The notes: generated from the letters alone by a model not told the origin. Counted from the first letter of the stretch, positions 37,990 through 47,920 are shown. The stretch: DNA of 64,000 bases from Ruminococcus sp. AF41-9 (GCF_003477525.1 NZ_QUDO01000001.1:62001-126000); one strand, 5' to 3'. A program made the numbers and translations.

Positions 37990-40753
37990 ATGAAGAGATT
38001 TATAAGCAGTGACAGTAGAAGAGATTTTTATATTTTATATACGCTTGTGTTTGGAATTATTTCTTTTTTTATCTATTGGCAGTTTGAAGGGAATGGGAAG
38101 TCTCTGGTGTGGAGTCATGACGGGATTCCGCAGCATTTGAATTCACTGGCATATTATGGACGTTATTTGAGAGAAGCACTTTATACGATTTTTGTGAAAC
38201 ATAAGCTGTCATTGCCGATGTGGGATATGAATATTGGCTATGGTTCTGATATTCTTACCACGTTACATTATTATGTGATTGGTGATCCGCTGACATTGTT
38301 GTCTGTGTTTGTACCGGCAGATAAGACGGAAGTGTTATATGAGGTGCTGATATTCCTGAGAATTTATCTTGCGGGGATTTCGTTTAGTATTTTCTGTTTT
38401 TACCATAAGAATCCGAAGCAGGCAACTTTCATGGGAACATTGATATATATCTTTGCAGGATGGACGATTTATGCTGCAATGAAGCATCCTTATTTTTCCA
38501 ATCCTATGATTTATCTGCCATTGATTTTAGTTGGAATTGATAAGATTTATAAGAGAGAGAAACCGTGGCTGTTTATCTGGGCGACTGCGGTATCTGCCAT
38601 GTCGAATTTCTATTTTTTCTATATGATCTGTATCTTTATGTTTATTTATGCTGCATTTCGTTACTTTGGTATTTTCAGCCGGAGAAGGAGAAGTGTGAAG
38701 GATGTATTGGTATGGCTGGTGAAGTTTATCGGGTATTATGCGGTGGCGTTGATGATTGCGGCGGTTATTTTTCTGCCGGTCATTATGACATTATTTGGTA
38801 CGGACAGATTTCAGGCGGAGAATTATGTGCCGTTATTATATGACAGGATTTATTATGAGAAGTATCTGGGTGATCTGATCGGGGAGAATATGATCCAGTG
38901 GGGTGTTGCGGGATATTCTGCGGTTGCCATGGCAGGGGTGTTTGTTCTTTTTTCGAAGAAGAGGAAATATCTGGATCTGAAGTGGGGATTTGCGCTGTTG
39001 AATCTGTTTTGCTGGTGCCGTTTGCAGGTCATGTTTTGAATGGATTTTCGTATGTTTCCAATCGGTGGATCTGGGCTTATGGGATGTTGATCGCCTATAT
39101 TTTTGTAAAGGCTTATCCGGAGTTTTTTACGCTGAATGTGCAGGAAAAGAAGAAAATTTTTATGATGTCTGTGGTTTACTGTGTACTGGCACTTCTGGCT
39201 AAAGCGGCGAGGACGCAGAGGAACATGGCGGGGGTGCTGGTTCTGGTGCTGGCTGTGTTTACGGTGACTTCTTTTGGAAATATTTTTCTTCAGGGAAAGT
39301 ATCTGTGCGGGATGCTGAGCGGACTGCTGGTGGTGAGTATTCTGCTGAATGTGTCGTATCAGTATTCGTATGAAAAGGGATATCTGGCGGAGTTTGCAGA
39401 TGCGGAGAAAGCGGTGGATAAGCTGGAATCGAATACGGATAAAGCGGTACTGGCGACGAAGGATGAGAGTGTTTACCGTTATGACCAGTATGGGGCACTT
39501 CCCTATGATAATACTTCGATGTATATGGGGACGAACAGCACTGCATATTATTTCAGTCTTGCCAACACCAGTATCAGTGATTTTTTTGGTGAAATGTATC
39601 TGAATACGCCATGGGAGCAGCATTATGAGAATCTGGATGGCAGAACGATCCTGGACAGGCTGGCTTCGGTGAAGTATTTTGTGATCAGTGGGGATAATTT
39701 CCGCTATCTTTCCTATGGTTATAATAAGGAGAAGGGAACAGCGGGAAGTGGAAATGGAGAGTGCAGGGCTTATGAAAATGAGAATGCACTGCCGCTGGGA
39801 TATACTTATGACAGCTATATTCCGGCGGAAAAGTATCAGGAAATGGATGTGGTGAAGAAGCAGCAGGCATTGATGGACGGCGTGGTGCTGGAGGAGAGTA
39901 CGCTGCCGACGGCTTCCACTTATTTTGATGATGAGAATATTGAATACCGGGTGGAAGCCGGGGATGGCTGTTCTTTTGTGCCGGAGAAAAATAAGATTGT
40001 GGTGACGAAAGAGGGCGCGCAGGTGAAACTGGTTTTCCGTGGGCTGACAGACAGTGAAAATTATCTGATCGCTGATAATCTGGATTACGACAGTCTTTCT
40101 CCAAGGGAGCTGATCGGTGACAGGCAGTGGGATAAAATGTCAGACTATGAGCGAAATAAAGTGCTGGATGAGGACAGGCAGTGGCGTTACTGGAAGGAAA
40201 CAAAAGAAGCTGCCATGACAATTTCTGTCAGTGATGTTACTAAGACCATGAAGATTTTTACAGATAAATATAACGGTTACAGTGGACGGCATGATTTTCT
40301 CTGCAATATGGGATATTCCAGAACCGGGCTCGGACTATGACGATCACTTTTGACAATACGGGGATTTATACTTATGATAATCTGAGAGTGGTCAGCCAGC
40401 CGGTGAGGGGGATTGAAGAAAAGACGAAGAATCTGGGCGGAGAAGTGCTGGAAGATGTGAAGCTGGGAACTAATGAGATTACGGGAAGCATTACTGTTTC
40501 GAAGAAGAAGGCACTGGTACTGTCTGTTCCGTACAGTGAGGGATTTACGGCTTATGTGGATGGAAAAGAGACGAAGCTTCAGAGAGCAAATACCATGTTT
40601 ATGGCACTGGAACTGGAACCGGGAACCCATGATATCCGCCTGATATATTGCACTCCTTATCTGAAAATGGGAGGAATGCTTACTGTTACGGGAATCGTAG
40701 TGTTTCTGGGACTGGTATTGATAAGGAGAAAAAGAGAAAATGATATTGGCTGA
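37990..40753 (+). pseudogene. YfhO family membrane protein broken by two -1 frameshifts
   Basis: Three overlapping frames make one protein of about 920 residues, the normal YfhO size. The N-terminal part has many membrane helices (start KRFISSDSRRDFYILYTLVF). At a TTTT run (39007-39010) the frame is lost; one extra T restores LNLFLLVPFAGHVLNGFSYV. The middle frame runs to near 40332-40336, where adding one base gives RTGLGTMTITFDNTGIYTYD and joins the last frame, which has the usual extracellular domain and a final membrane helix. YfhO proteins are linked to glycosylation of lipoteichoic acid or other polymers. The glycosyltransferase and GtrA genes next to it fit that pathway. Confidence 0.8.
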
Positions 40754-40802
40754 CAGGGGATAATACCTGGGAGACATCAGGGTATAGAACAAGGAACGGG
40801 AA

Positions 40803-40830
40803 TGGACATTTTTGTAAATTCGTGTATAAT
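40803..40830 (+). promoter_or_regulatory. Candidate promoter of the glycosyltransferase gene
   Basis: TGGACA, 16 nt, TATAAT; about 115 nt before the chosen ATG. Confidence 0.5.
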
Positions 40831-40951
40831 AGAACGGGAAAAATGGTTATTTGTCGGCTGTATCCGGTGAGATGCCTGAATGTTGGAAGAAACAGGGGTA
40901 TCCTGTGTATGGAGAATGGCTGGAAAAGAGACAAAAATGAGGAATGACATC

Positions 40952-41887
40952 ATGAGTAAATTATCAGTAGTGCTTCCTGCGTATAATGAAGAACTGATGG
41001 TGGGGAAAACCTGCCGTGTGCTTGCGCAGATTCTTACAGAAGCGAAAATTCCTTATGAACTGGTGGTTGTGAACGATGGTTCCAGTGACCGGACATGGGA
41101 AGAGATTCAGAAGGCCGGGGAGAAAGACTCGAATGTGACGGGGGTCCTTTTTTCAAGAAATTTCGGGAAAGAGGCTGCGATTTTTGCGGGACTTGCTCAG
41201 GCAGAGGGAGACGTTATAGCTGTTATGGACTGCGATCTGCAGCATCCTCCACAGACATTGATCGAGATGTACAGATTGTGGCAGAGCGGTTATGAAGTGA
41301 TTGAGGGTGTGAAATCGGACAGAGGAAAAGAGGGCTTTTTACATAAAGAGTGTGCCGGCTTTTTCTATGATATCATGTCTAAGGCGACGAAGGTTAATAT
41401 GAAGGATGCTTCGGACTTTAAGATGATGGACCGGAAGGCTGTGGAGAGTATTCTGTCCATGCCGGAAAGAAATATGTTCTTTCGTGCGACTTCTTCCTGG
41501 GTGGGATTTAAGACGACCAGTGTGGAATTTGAGGTGCAGGAGAGAGAAGCCGGAGTTTCCAAATGGTCACCGTGGTCACTGGTGAAGTATGCGTTTACAA
41601 ATATTGTGGCGTTTACGACGTTTCCTTTGCAGTTTGTTACAATTACCGGGCTGATCTGTTTTATCTGTTCGTTGATCCTTATGATCTATTCACTGGTTCA
41701 GTATTTTGCAGGATCGGCAGTGGAAGGATATACCACACTGCTGATGGTTCTTCTGTTGATCGGCAGTGCCATGATGATCAGTCTGGGAATTATCGGATAT
41801 TATATTTCGAAGATTTATGAAGAGGTCAAGCGCAGACCAAGATATATTATCTCTAAAGTTATTAAGAACGGAGAGAATCAGAAATAA
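40952..41887 (+). CDS. Family 2 glycosyltransferase, DPM1/GtrB-like (polyprenyl-phosphate)
   Basis: 311 residues from the ATG placed 8 nt after TGAGGA. The GT-A fold shows SVVLPAYNEELMVGKTCRVL at the start, VVNDGSSDRTWEEI, and the catalytic DCDLQHPPQT with the DxD-type metal site, then KSDRGKEG. Two membrane helices near residues 230-300 (VTITGLICFICSLILMIYSL) anchor it. Such enzymes put a sugar from a nucleotide sugar onto undecaprenyl phosphate. The GtrA gene just downstream is the usual partner that flips the lipid-linked sugar, and a YfhO protein uses it outside. The three genes form a glycosylation set. Confidence 0.88.
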   Translation: MSKLSVVLPAYNEELMVGKTCRVLAQILTEAKIPYELVVVNDGSSDRTWEEIQKAGEKDSNVTGVLFSRNFGKEAAIFAGLAQAEGDVIAVMDCDLQHPPQTLIEMYRLWQSGYEVIEGVKSDRGKEGFLHKECAGFFYDIMSKATKVNMKDASDFKMMDRKAVESILSMPERNMFFRATSSWVGFKTTSVEFEVQEREAGVSKWSPWSLVKYAFTNIVAFTTFPLQFVTITGLICFICSLILMIYSLVQYFAGSAVEGYTTLLMVLLLIGSAMMISLGIIGYYISKIYEEVKRRPRYIISKVIKNGENQK

Positions 41888-41946
41888 TCGGGCAAGTGTA
41901 TTAAGGGTGAGATATAAAAGAACAGAAATAAAAGGATAAACAAATC

Positions 41947-42369
41947 ATGAAACAATGGATCAAAAAAATGTATGAAAATTCAGTGATCCGTTACATCTTT
42001 TTCGGAGGATGTACGACGATGGTCAATCTGGTCAGTTTTTTTGTACTGCGAAAACTGAAGGTGGAACTGAATGTTGCAAATATTATTTCAATTATACTGG
42101 CAATTTTGTTTGCCTATGTGGTAAACTCTAAATATGTGTTTCAGGATAAATGCGAGACTTTAAGAGACCATATTCAGCCATTCTGTAAGTTTATCAGTGC
42201 CCGTCTGGTTACGATGGTAATTGAAGTGGGCGGTGTCTGGCTTCTGGTATCTGTGATGGGACTGAATGATATGATCGGAAAGTTTCTGACACAGTTTATT
42301 GTGTTGATATTAAATTATGTGTTCAGCAAATTTTTTGTATTTACTACCGGGAAGAAGAATGCAGAATAA
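41947..42369 (+). CDS. GtrA family membrane protein
   Basis: 140 residues with four membrane helices, the GtrA pattern (VIRYIFFGGCTTMVNLVSFF; IISIILAILFAYVVNSKYVF; LIVLILNYVFSKFFVF). It probably flips undecaprenyl-phosphate-linked sugar across the membrane. It directly follows the glycosyltransferase with a 59-nt gap. Confidence 0.9.
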   Translation: MKQWIKKMYENSVIRYIFFGGCTTMVNLVSFFVLRKLKVELNVANIISIILAILFAYVVNSKYVFQDKCETLRDHIQPFCKFISARLVTMVIEVGGVWLLVSVMGLNDMIGKFLTQFIVLILNYVFSKFFVFTTGKKNAE

Positions 42370-42461
42370 GGAATGGAAATGCAAAAAAAGGAACATGGTG
42401 CAGGAGAGGGACAAAGTAAAAAGAAAAATTAAGAAAATCAAAATCCCGAGACATACAGCGC

Positions 42462-42486
42462 GAATTTATGCGATTAGCATAAATTC
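42462..42486 (+). repeat. 10-bp dyad next to a GTTACTG element
   Basis: GAATTTATGC, GATTA, GCATAAATTC is a perfect inverted repeat flanked by GCGC and ATCGCG. It lies 17 nt before dyad copy 4 and the two may form one larger repeat unit. Confidence 0.5.
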
Positions 42487-42503
42487 TGTGCATCGCGAAG
42501 CGT

Positions 42504-42530
42504 GTTACTGAGAACGGAGTGAACCGTAAC
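42504..42530 (+). repeat. Interspersed GTTACTG/CAGTAAC dyad, copy 4
   Basis: GTTACTG, then AGAACGGAGTGAAC, then CGTAAC. The ACGGAGTGAAC core is shared with copy 5. Confidence 0.6.
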
Positions 42531-42561
42531 AAAAATAAATTGAGAAAAGAGGTAGAAACTC

Positions 42562-43614
42562 ATGAAACTGGAAGAGGCGATTGGAAAGATTGGACCGCTG
42601 GATCAGGCGGCGATGGAGATTGCACAGAAGAGATGGGACAGTATTGCGAAACCATTGCATTCTCTTGGAAAGCTGGAGACTTTACTGATTCAGATTGCGG
42701 GAATTACGGGAAGTGCGGAGATTGATCTTTCGAAGAGAGGTCTGGTTGCGATGTGCGCGGATAATGGTGTTGTGGAAGAGGGCGTGACCCAGACCGGTCA
42801 GGAGGTTACTGCGATCGTGGCAGAGAATTTCCTGAGATATGATACTTCTGTCGGTGTGATGTGCAGGCAGAATCACGCGGAGATTTTTCCGGTGGATATG
42901 GGAATGGTGACAGATACAAAAGTTCGTACGGATCATAAAGTTGCCTATGGTACCAAGAATATGACCAAGGGTCCTGCCATGACCAGGGAGCAGGCAGTCA
43001 AAGGAATCGAAGCCGGAATTGCGATGGTGGAGGAACTTAAGGAGAAAGGATATCAGATTCTTGCAACCGGGGAAATGGGAATCGGAAATACGACTACCAG
43101 CAGTGCAGTGGCTTCTGTTTTACTGAAACAGTCTGTGGAATCCATGACCGGACGTGGAGCGGGACTGACGAGTGAGGGTCTTGTGAGAAAGATTGCGGCG
43201 ATCCGGAAGGCGATTGAGGTGAACCAGCCGGATCCGGAAGATGCGGTTGATGTTCTGGCGAAGGTCGGAGGGCTGGATATTGCCGGAATGACAGGAGTGT
43301 TCCTGGGTGGTGCAGTGTATCATATTCCGGTTGTGATGGATGGTTTTATTTCCTGCGTCGCGGCACTGATCGCCATGGAAATCTGTCCGGCAGCAGGGGA
43401 TTATATCATTGCCTCTCATGTGTCTAAGGAGCCTGCTGCACATCTGATCCTGGAGCATATGAAGAAAGAAGCGATTTTGCATGCAGATATGTGCCTGGGT
43501 GAAGGTACCGGTGCGGTGGCGTTGTTCCCGATCCTTGACCTTGCGGCTGCGGTTTATAGTTCTATGAGCACATTTGATGAGATTCATGTAGAACAGTATG
43601 AGGAACTGAAGTAG
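42562..43614 (+). CDS. cobT: Nicotinate-nucleotide--dimethylbenzimidazole phosphoribosyltransferase
   Basis: CobT activates the lower-ligand base of cobamides as its alpha-riboside phosphate. The 350-residue protein has family signatures: AIGKIGPLDQAAMEIAQKRW, DNGVVEEGVTQ, GEMGIGNTTTSSAVASVLL, GRGAGLTSEGL, and the catalytic-Glu region near the C-terminus (GEGTGAVALFPILDLAAAVY). Ribosome site GAGG. It opens a five-gene run with CobU, CobS, a short CobU-like protein and a CobC-like phosphatase. No cobalamin riboswitch box was recognised in its short leader. Confidence 0.95.
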   Translation: MKLEEAIGKIGPLDQAAMEIAQKRWDSIAKPLHSLGKLETLLIQIAGITGSAEIDLSKRGLVAMCADNGVVEEGVTQTGQEVTAIVAENFLRYDTSVGVMCRQNHAEIFPVDMGMVTDTKVRTDHKVAYGTKNMTKGPAMTREQAVKGIEAGIAMVEELKEKGYQILATGEMGIGNTTTSSAVASVLLKQSVESMTGRGAGLTSEGLVRKIAAIRKAIEVNQPDPEDAVDVLAKVGGLDIAGMTGVFLGGAVYHIPVVMDGFISCVAALIAMEICPAAGDYIIASHVSKEPAAHLILEHMKKEAILHADMCLGEGTGAVALFPILDLAAAVYSSMSTFDEIHVEQYEELK

Positions 43615-43640
43615 GAAATCACAGTATGAGGGAATAAGGT

Positions 43641-44201
43641 ATGCTGACACTTGTGACTGGAGGAAGCGGAAGCGGGAAATCTGCTTTTGCGGAAGACAGA
43701 GTGCTTTCCTTTGGGGAGGCGAAGAGGATTTACATAGCAACGATGCATCCGTTTGATGAGGAGAGTCATAAAAGGATTGAACGGCATCGTAAGATGCGCG
43801 CAGGAAAAGGCTTTGAAACTGTGGAATGCTATACGGGACTTAAGAAAGTACGTCTGCCTGAGAGTGATAAGGACCGCGTGGTACTGCTGGAATGTATGTC
43901 GAATCTGGCAGCGAATGAGATGTTTGAGGAACAGGGAGCACATGAGCGGACTGTGGAAGAGATTCTTTCGGGACTTGAGAATCTGATGGAACAGGCAGCC
44001 CATGTGGTGATCGTGACCAATGAGATTTTTTCAGATGCTGTTGTGTTTGACGGAGAGATGGATTCTTATCTGGAGTATCTGGGAAAAATCAATCAGGAGA
44101 TTGCGAAGAAAGCAGATGAAGTGACAGAAGTAGTCTATGGGATTCCGGTGTATCATAAGTCGGTGCAGAAGGGCGCAGAAGAGAGAAGCAGCAGTAAGTA
44201 A
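43641..44201 (+). CDS. cobU: Adenosylcobinamide kinase / guanylyltransferase CobU
   Basis: Bifunctional CobU of 186 residues: it phosphorylates adenosylcobinamide and attaches GMP. The P-loop GGSGSGKS is at residues 7-14, and the following YIATMHPFDEESHKRIERHR is the family region with the nucleotide-accepting His. VVLLECMSNLAANEMF and VIVTNEIFSDAVVF supply the other typical motifs. It lies 26 nt after cobT and is followed by cobS, the enzyme that joins its GDP-cobinamide product to the activated base. Confidence 0.93.
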   Translation: MLTLVTGGSGSGKSAFAEDRVLSFGEAKRIYIATMHPFDEESHKRIERHRKMRAGKGFETVECYTGLKKVRLPESDKDRVVLLECMSNLAANEMFEEQGAHERTVEEILSGLENLMEQAAHVVIVTNEIFSDAVVFDGEMDSYLEYLGKINQEIAKKADEVTEVVYGIPVYHKSVQKGAEERSSSK

Positions 44202-44267
44202 GCTGTAAAGCTGTATCCGGTGCAGATACCGGAGAGTGATGAATTATAGGAAAAAGAGGAAGAAAAA

Positions 44268-45050
44268 ATGAAATCTCTGTGGAATAATTTTAAGGTGGCA
44301 TTTGCCATGTTTTCCAAGATTCCCATGCCGCGTGCGGACTGGACAAAGGAAAATATGAAGTATATGTTCTGCTTTTTTCCGTTTATCGGAACGGTGATCG
44401 GGGCACTGACCATGGCAGTGGCATATGTGGGACTGCGGTTTGGATATCAGCCGGGATTTGTGACAGCAGTGTTGGTTCTTATGCCTGTATTTGTGACTGG
44501 CGGGATTCATGTGGATGGGCTGCTGGACACTTCGGATGCGCTTAGTTCCTGGCAGGAAAGAGAGCGAAGACTGGAGATTCTGAAGGATTCTCATGCAGGA
44601 GCATTTGCGGTGATCACTGCTGCGGTATATTTTGTTACATGGTACGGAGCATACTCTCAATTGTATGGTTCTGAGAATATGAAAGCGATTGAAATCCTGA
44701 GTCTGGGATTTATGGTTTCCCGATGTCTGTCCGGAATTGGCGTGCTCACATTTCCGAAGGCGAAGTCTGACGGTACAGTGGCAGAATTTTCCAGAAATTC
44801 TTCAGATATGACTTCAAGAAATATTCTGGTTGTGTATCTGATTCTTCTGGCTGCTGCAATGATCCGGATCCAGCCGGTGTGGGGAATTGCCGCTTTTGCT
44901 GGGTCACTGTTGATCTTTGCATATTATCATCATATGGCCATGAAATATTTTGGCGGGACAACCGGTGATCTTTCGGGATTTTTTCTGTGCATCTGTGAAG
45001 TGGGTATGGCAGTGCTCCTTGCGGTTGTTTCTAATCTGATCGTAAGGTGA
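44268..45050 (+). CDS. cobS: Adenosylcobinamide-GDP ribazoletransferase CobS
   Basis: Integral membrane cobamide synthase of 260 residues. The conserved GGIHVDGLLDTSDALSS motif lies near residue 80, following FFPFIGTVIGALTMAVAYVG; more membrane helices fill the C-terminal half (LVVYLILLAAAMIR). It condenses adenosylcobinamide-GDP with alpha-ribazole phosphate. Confidence 0.94.
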   Translation: MKSLWNNFKVAFAMFSKIPMPRADWTKENMKYMFCFFPFIGTVIGALTMAVAYVGLRFGYQPGFVTAVLVLMPVFVTGGIHVDGLLDTSDALSSWQERERRLEILKDSHAGAFAVITAAVYFVTWYGAYSQLYGSENMKAIEILSLGFMVSRCLSGIGVLTFPKAKSDGTVAEFSRNSSDMTSRNILVVYLILLAAAMIRIQPVWGIAAFAGSLLIFAYYHHMAMKYFGGTTGDLSGFFLCICEVGMAVLLAVVSNLIVR

Positions 45051-45167
45051 CTGTGCCTGCTGCTGTTCGCTGGCAGTATCCCGTGAGGTGCTTTTTGCGT
45101 TTACGGCAGTTCTGAAAAATGCTTTATAAAATTCTGAAAAATTCTGTATAGTTAAGAGGAAAAAGAG

Positions 45168-45548
45168 ATGGAAATGATAATTGGCGGTGCGTATCAGGGA
45201 AAAACAGCATATGCGAGACAAAGATATCCGGAGCTGGAGTGGGTGGATGGTGCTTCGGTGTCAGAGACGGAACTTATGTCTGCGCAGGGAGTGCTGAATT
45301 TTCAGGATTATATCCGCAGAGAATTAAAAGAGGACAGAGAGGTTTCGAACCTGGCAGAGAGGCTGATAAACGGGAATCCTGGACTTGTGATTGTTTCTCA
45401 GGAAGTCGGGTATGGAGTGGTTCCTGTGGATGCGTTTGACAGAAAATACAGAGAGGCTGTGGGACGTGTGTGCACAAAGCTGGCAGCTTACAGTCAGAGG
45501 GTAACGCGGGTAGCCTGCGGGATTGGAATGGTGATCAAAGGTGATTAA
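45168..45548 (+). CDS. Short CobU-like P-loop protein
   Basis: 126 residues starting MEMIIGGAYQGKTAYARQRY, where the P-loop GGAYQGKT replaces GGSGSGKS. The end (EVGYGVVPVDAFDRKYREAV; VTRVACGIGMVIKGD) matches the CobU C-terminal pattern, but the central region with the acceptor His is missing. A second, reduced CobU next to a full-length one suggests a specialised or regulatory version rather than debris, since the frame is clean and overlaps the next gene by 8 nt. Confidence 0.7.
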   Translation: MEMIIGGAYQGKTAYARQRYPELEWVDGASVSETELMSAQGVLNFQDYIRRELKEDREVSNLAERLINGNPGLVIVSQEVGYGVVPVDAFDRKYREAVGRVCTKLAAYSQRVTRVACGIGMVIKGD

Positions 45549-46140
45549 GTTGTGGCTGATCAGGCATGGAAAGACGGAAGGAAATAAACTTGCCCGCTAT
45601 ATCGGAACGACAGATGAGCCGTTATGCCAGGAGGGCACTGACTTTCTGAAAAAGATGGATTATCCGGAGGTGCAGGATATTTATGTAAGCCCTCTGAAAC
45701 GATGTGTGCAGACAGCAGAAATTCTTTTTCCGGGAAAACCGGTACATATCATCGAGGAACTGGCAGAATGTGATTTTGGTGAGTTTGAAAACAAAAATTA
45801 CAAAGAGCTGGAAGGGAATGCGAAGTATCAGGCATGGATAGACAGCAATGGCACGCTGCCGTTTCCGGGCGGAGAGAGCAGAGAAGCGTTTAAGAGCAGG
45901 AATCTGCGGGGATTCGACAGAGCAGTGACCGGATGTATCCGGAATCATGTTTCAGAGGCGGCGCTGGTAGTTCATGGCGGTACGATCATGAATATCATGG
46001 AAGAATATGCGGACATCCGGAAACCGTTCTATGAGTGGCACGTTAAAAATGGAGGCGGCTATGAGGTGGAACTGGATGAACGTATGTGGCAGAAGGGAAG
46101 AAAGCAGTTAAAGACAGTGTCTTCCATTATGGAAGGATAA
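45541..46140 (+). CDS. Histidine phosphatase family protein, CobC-like
   Basis: 199 residues from a GTG start that overlaps the previous stop. The phosphoglycerate-mutase-type motif is LIRHGKTEGN, followed by the second His region (ALVVHGGTIMNIMEEYADI) and AECDFGEFENKNYKEL. In this gene order it is most likely alpha-ribazole-phosphate phosphatase (CobC), which removes the phosphate from the cobamide lower ligand. Terminator follows. Confidence 0.82.
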   Translation: MIKLWLIRHGKTEGNKLARYIGTTDEPLCQEGTDFLKKMDYPEVQDIYVSPLKRCVQTAEILFPGKPVHIIEELAECDFGEFENKNYKELEGNAKYQAWIDSNGTLPFPGGESREAFKSRNLRGFDRAVTGCIRNHVSEAALVVHGGTIMNIMEEYADIRKPFYEWHVKNGGGYEVELDERMWQKGRKQLKTVSSIMEG

Positions 46141-46204
46141 GGTTAGAGCTGGTATCAAAAAGAATATGGCAGAGACCGGAGAAGATAAAAAATCCGGGTA
46201 TGAG

Positions 46205-46253
46205 AGAGAACAGGGTAGTTCCTATGTATGTGGATGCCCTGTTCTCTTTTTTT
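46205..46253 (+). terminator. Terminator of the cobamide operon
   Basis: AGAGAACAGGG and CCCTGTTCTCT enclose a 21-nt loop and are followed by seven T. Confidence 0.85.
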
Positions 46254-46398
46254 ACATCATACAATTTATAAAGGAACTTTTTGACAAGATATCTGAATAA
46301 ATGAGGAAAATTCTCTTCAAAACCGAAAAAACTTTGACGAATTAATGCTATAAAACCTAAAAAAAATTTGAAAAACCAAAAAGATTTTGTAATTTCAC

Positions 46399-46427
46399 TT
46401 GCATTATGCAGAGAAGTATGATACATT
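46399..46427 (+). promoter_or_regulatory. Candidate promoter of ssnA
   Basis: TTGCAT, 17 nt, TACATT in an AT-rich stretch of about 250 nt between the cobamide terminator and ssnA. No other feature is seen in this gap apart from a strong AAGGAGG ribosome site. Confidence 0.4.
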
Positions 46428-46505
46428 ATTTATATAAAATTCCTAAACAATAGGTGAAAAGCAATAGTGAATTGGTAATTTTTAACAAGTAAAAGGAGGA
46501 ACTAT

Positions 46506-47837
46506 ATGCTGGTAATTGGTAATGGAAGAATGATCACACGGGACGCATCCAACGCATTCGTAGAGAATGGTGCTGTAGCAATGGATGGTAACACCATAGT
46601 AATGGTGGGGGTAACTGAAGAAGTAAAGAAGGCTTATCCAGATGCTGAGTTTATTGATGCGAAGGGTGGGGTTATCATGCCGGCATTTATTAATGCCCAT
46701 GAGCATATCTACAGCTCCTTCGCACGAGGATTAAGCATTAACGGATATAATCCACAGGGATTTCTGGATATCCTGGATGGATTATGGTGGACAGTTGACC
46801 GTCATCTGACATTAGAGCAGACAAAGCTTTCCGCATATGCGACTTACATTGATTCTATCAAGAACGGTGTAACAACAGTATTTGACCATCATGCAAGTTT
46901 TGGACATATTACAGGTTCCCTCAATGCTATCGAAGAAGCAGCGAAGGATCTGGGTGTGCGTACCTGCCTCTGCTATGAGATTTCTGACCGTGATGGTATG
47001 GAGAAATCAAGAGAATCTGTAATGGAGAACGTGAATTTTATCAAACATGCGCTTGCAGATGACAGCGACATGATCGCCGGAATGATGGGTATGCATGCAT
47101 CCTTCACAATCTCTGATGAGACAATGGCTCTGTGCAATGAGCTGAAACCGGAAGGCGTTGGATATCACATCCACGTAGCGGAAGGTATCTATGATCTTCA
47201 TCAGTGCCTGAAAGAGCATGGCAAACGTATCGTTGACCGTCTTCATGACTGGAATATCCTTGGACCGAAGACTTTACTCGGCCACTGCATCTATGTAAAT
47301 GAACATGAGATGGATCTGATCAAAGATACAGATACCATGGTTGTACATAATCCGGAATCCAACATGGGTAATGCATGCGGATGTCCTCCGACCATGAGAA
47401 TGGTTCAGAAGGGAATCCTTACAGGTCTTGGCACCGACGGATACACTCATGACATGATGGAATCCTGGAAAGTTGCAAATGTTCTTCACAAACACAGTCT
47501 CTGCGATCCGAACGCTGCATGGGGTGAGGTTCCGCAGATGCTCTTCGAGGGAAATGCGAAGATCGCAAACAGATACTTCAAGAAACAGCTTGGCGTTCTG
47601 AAAGAAGGCGCAGCAGCAGACGTGATCGTGATCGATTATGATCCGCTGACACCAATGAACGAGAACAACATCAACGGACATCTGATGTTTGGTGTAAACG
47701 GAAGCATGGTTCAGACTACTGTATGTAACGGTAAAGTCCTGATGAAAGACCGTGAAGTTCTTGTATGTGACGAAGCGAAAGTTATGGCAGACTGCCGTCA
47801 GGCTGCAAAAGAACTTGCAGATGACATTAACGGCTGA
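46506..47837 (+). CDS. ssnA: Putative aminohydrolase SsnA
   Basis: 443-residue amidohydrolase-fold protein. Metal-binding motifs in order are NAHEHIYSSFARG (near residue 63), DHHASFGH, GYHIHVAEGIYD, LGHCIYVNEHEMD and GLGTDGYTHDMM. SsnA is encoded with YgfK and the molybdenum hydroxylases in E. coli and many gut anaerobes and is thought to deaminate or hydrolyse purine-derived intermediates; its exact substrate is unsettled. It opens the purine island, with a promoter and a strong ribosome site. Confidence 0.93.
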   Translation: MLVIGNGRMITRDASNAFVENGAVAMDGNTIVMVGVTEEVKKAYPDAEFIDAKGGVIMPAFINAHEHIYSSFARGLSINGYNPQGFLDILDGLWWTVDRHLTLEQTKLSAYATYIDSIKNGVTTVFDHHASFGHITGSLNAIEEAAKDLGVRTCLCYEISDRDGMEKSRESVMENVNFIKHALADDSDMIAGMMGMHASFTISDETMALCNELKPEGVGYHIHVAEGIYDLHQCLKEHGKRIVDRLHDWNILGPKTLLGHCIYVNEHEMDLIKDTDTMVVHNPESNMGNACGCPPTMRMVQKGILTGLGTDGYTHDMMESWKVANVLHKHSLCDPNAAWGEVPQMLFEGNAKIANRYFKKQLGVLKEGAAADVIVIDYDPLTPMNENNINGHLMFGVNGSMVQTTVCNGKVLMKDREVLVCDEAKVMADCRQAAKELADDING

Positions 47838-47883
47838 TCTGTAAGAAGATAAGGCGGGTAGAAGAAGAAAAAGTGTAAAGACA

Positions 47884-47920
47884 GGCCAGGCAGAGAAAGC
47901 CATAAATTTTCTGCCTGGCT
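47884..47920 (+). other. Intergenic hairpin between ssnA and ygfK
   Basis: GCCAGGCAGA and TCTGCCTGGC pair over 10 bp without a following U-tract. Possibly an mRNA stabiliser or processing site, or an incomplete terminator. Confidence 0.55.

Noticed and set aside
42370..42561. Cobalamin riboswitch before cobT
   Set aside because: The gap is short, holds two dyads, and lacks a recognisable B12-box.
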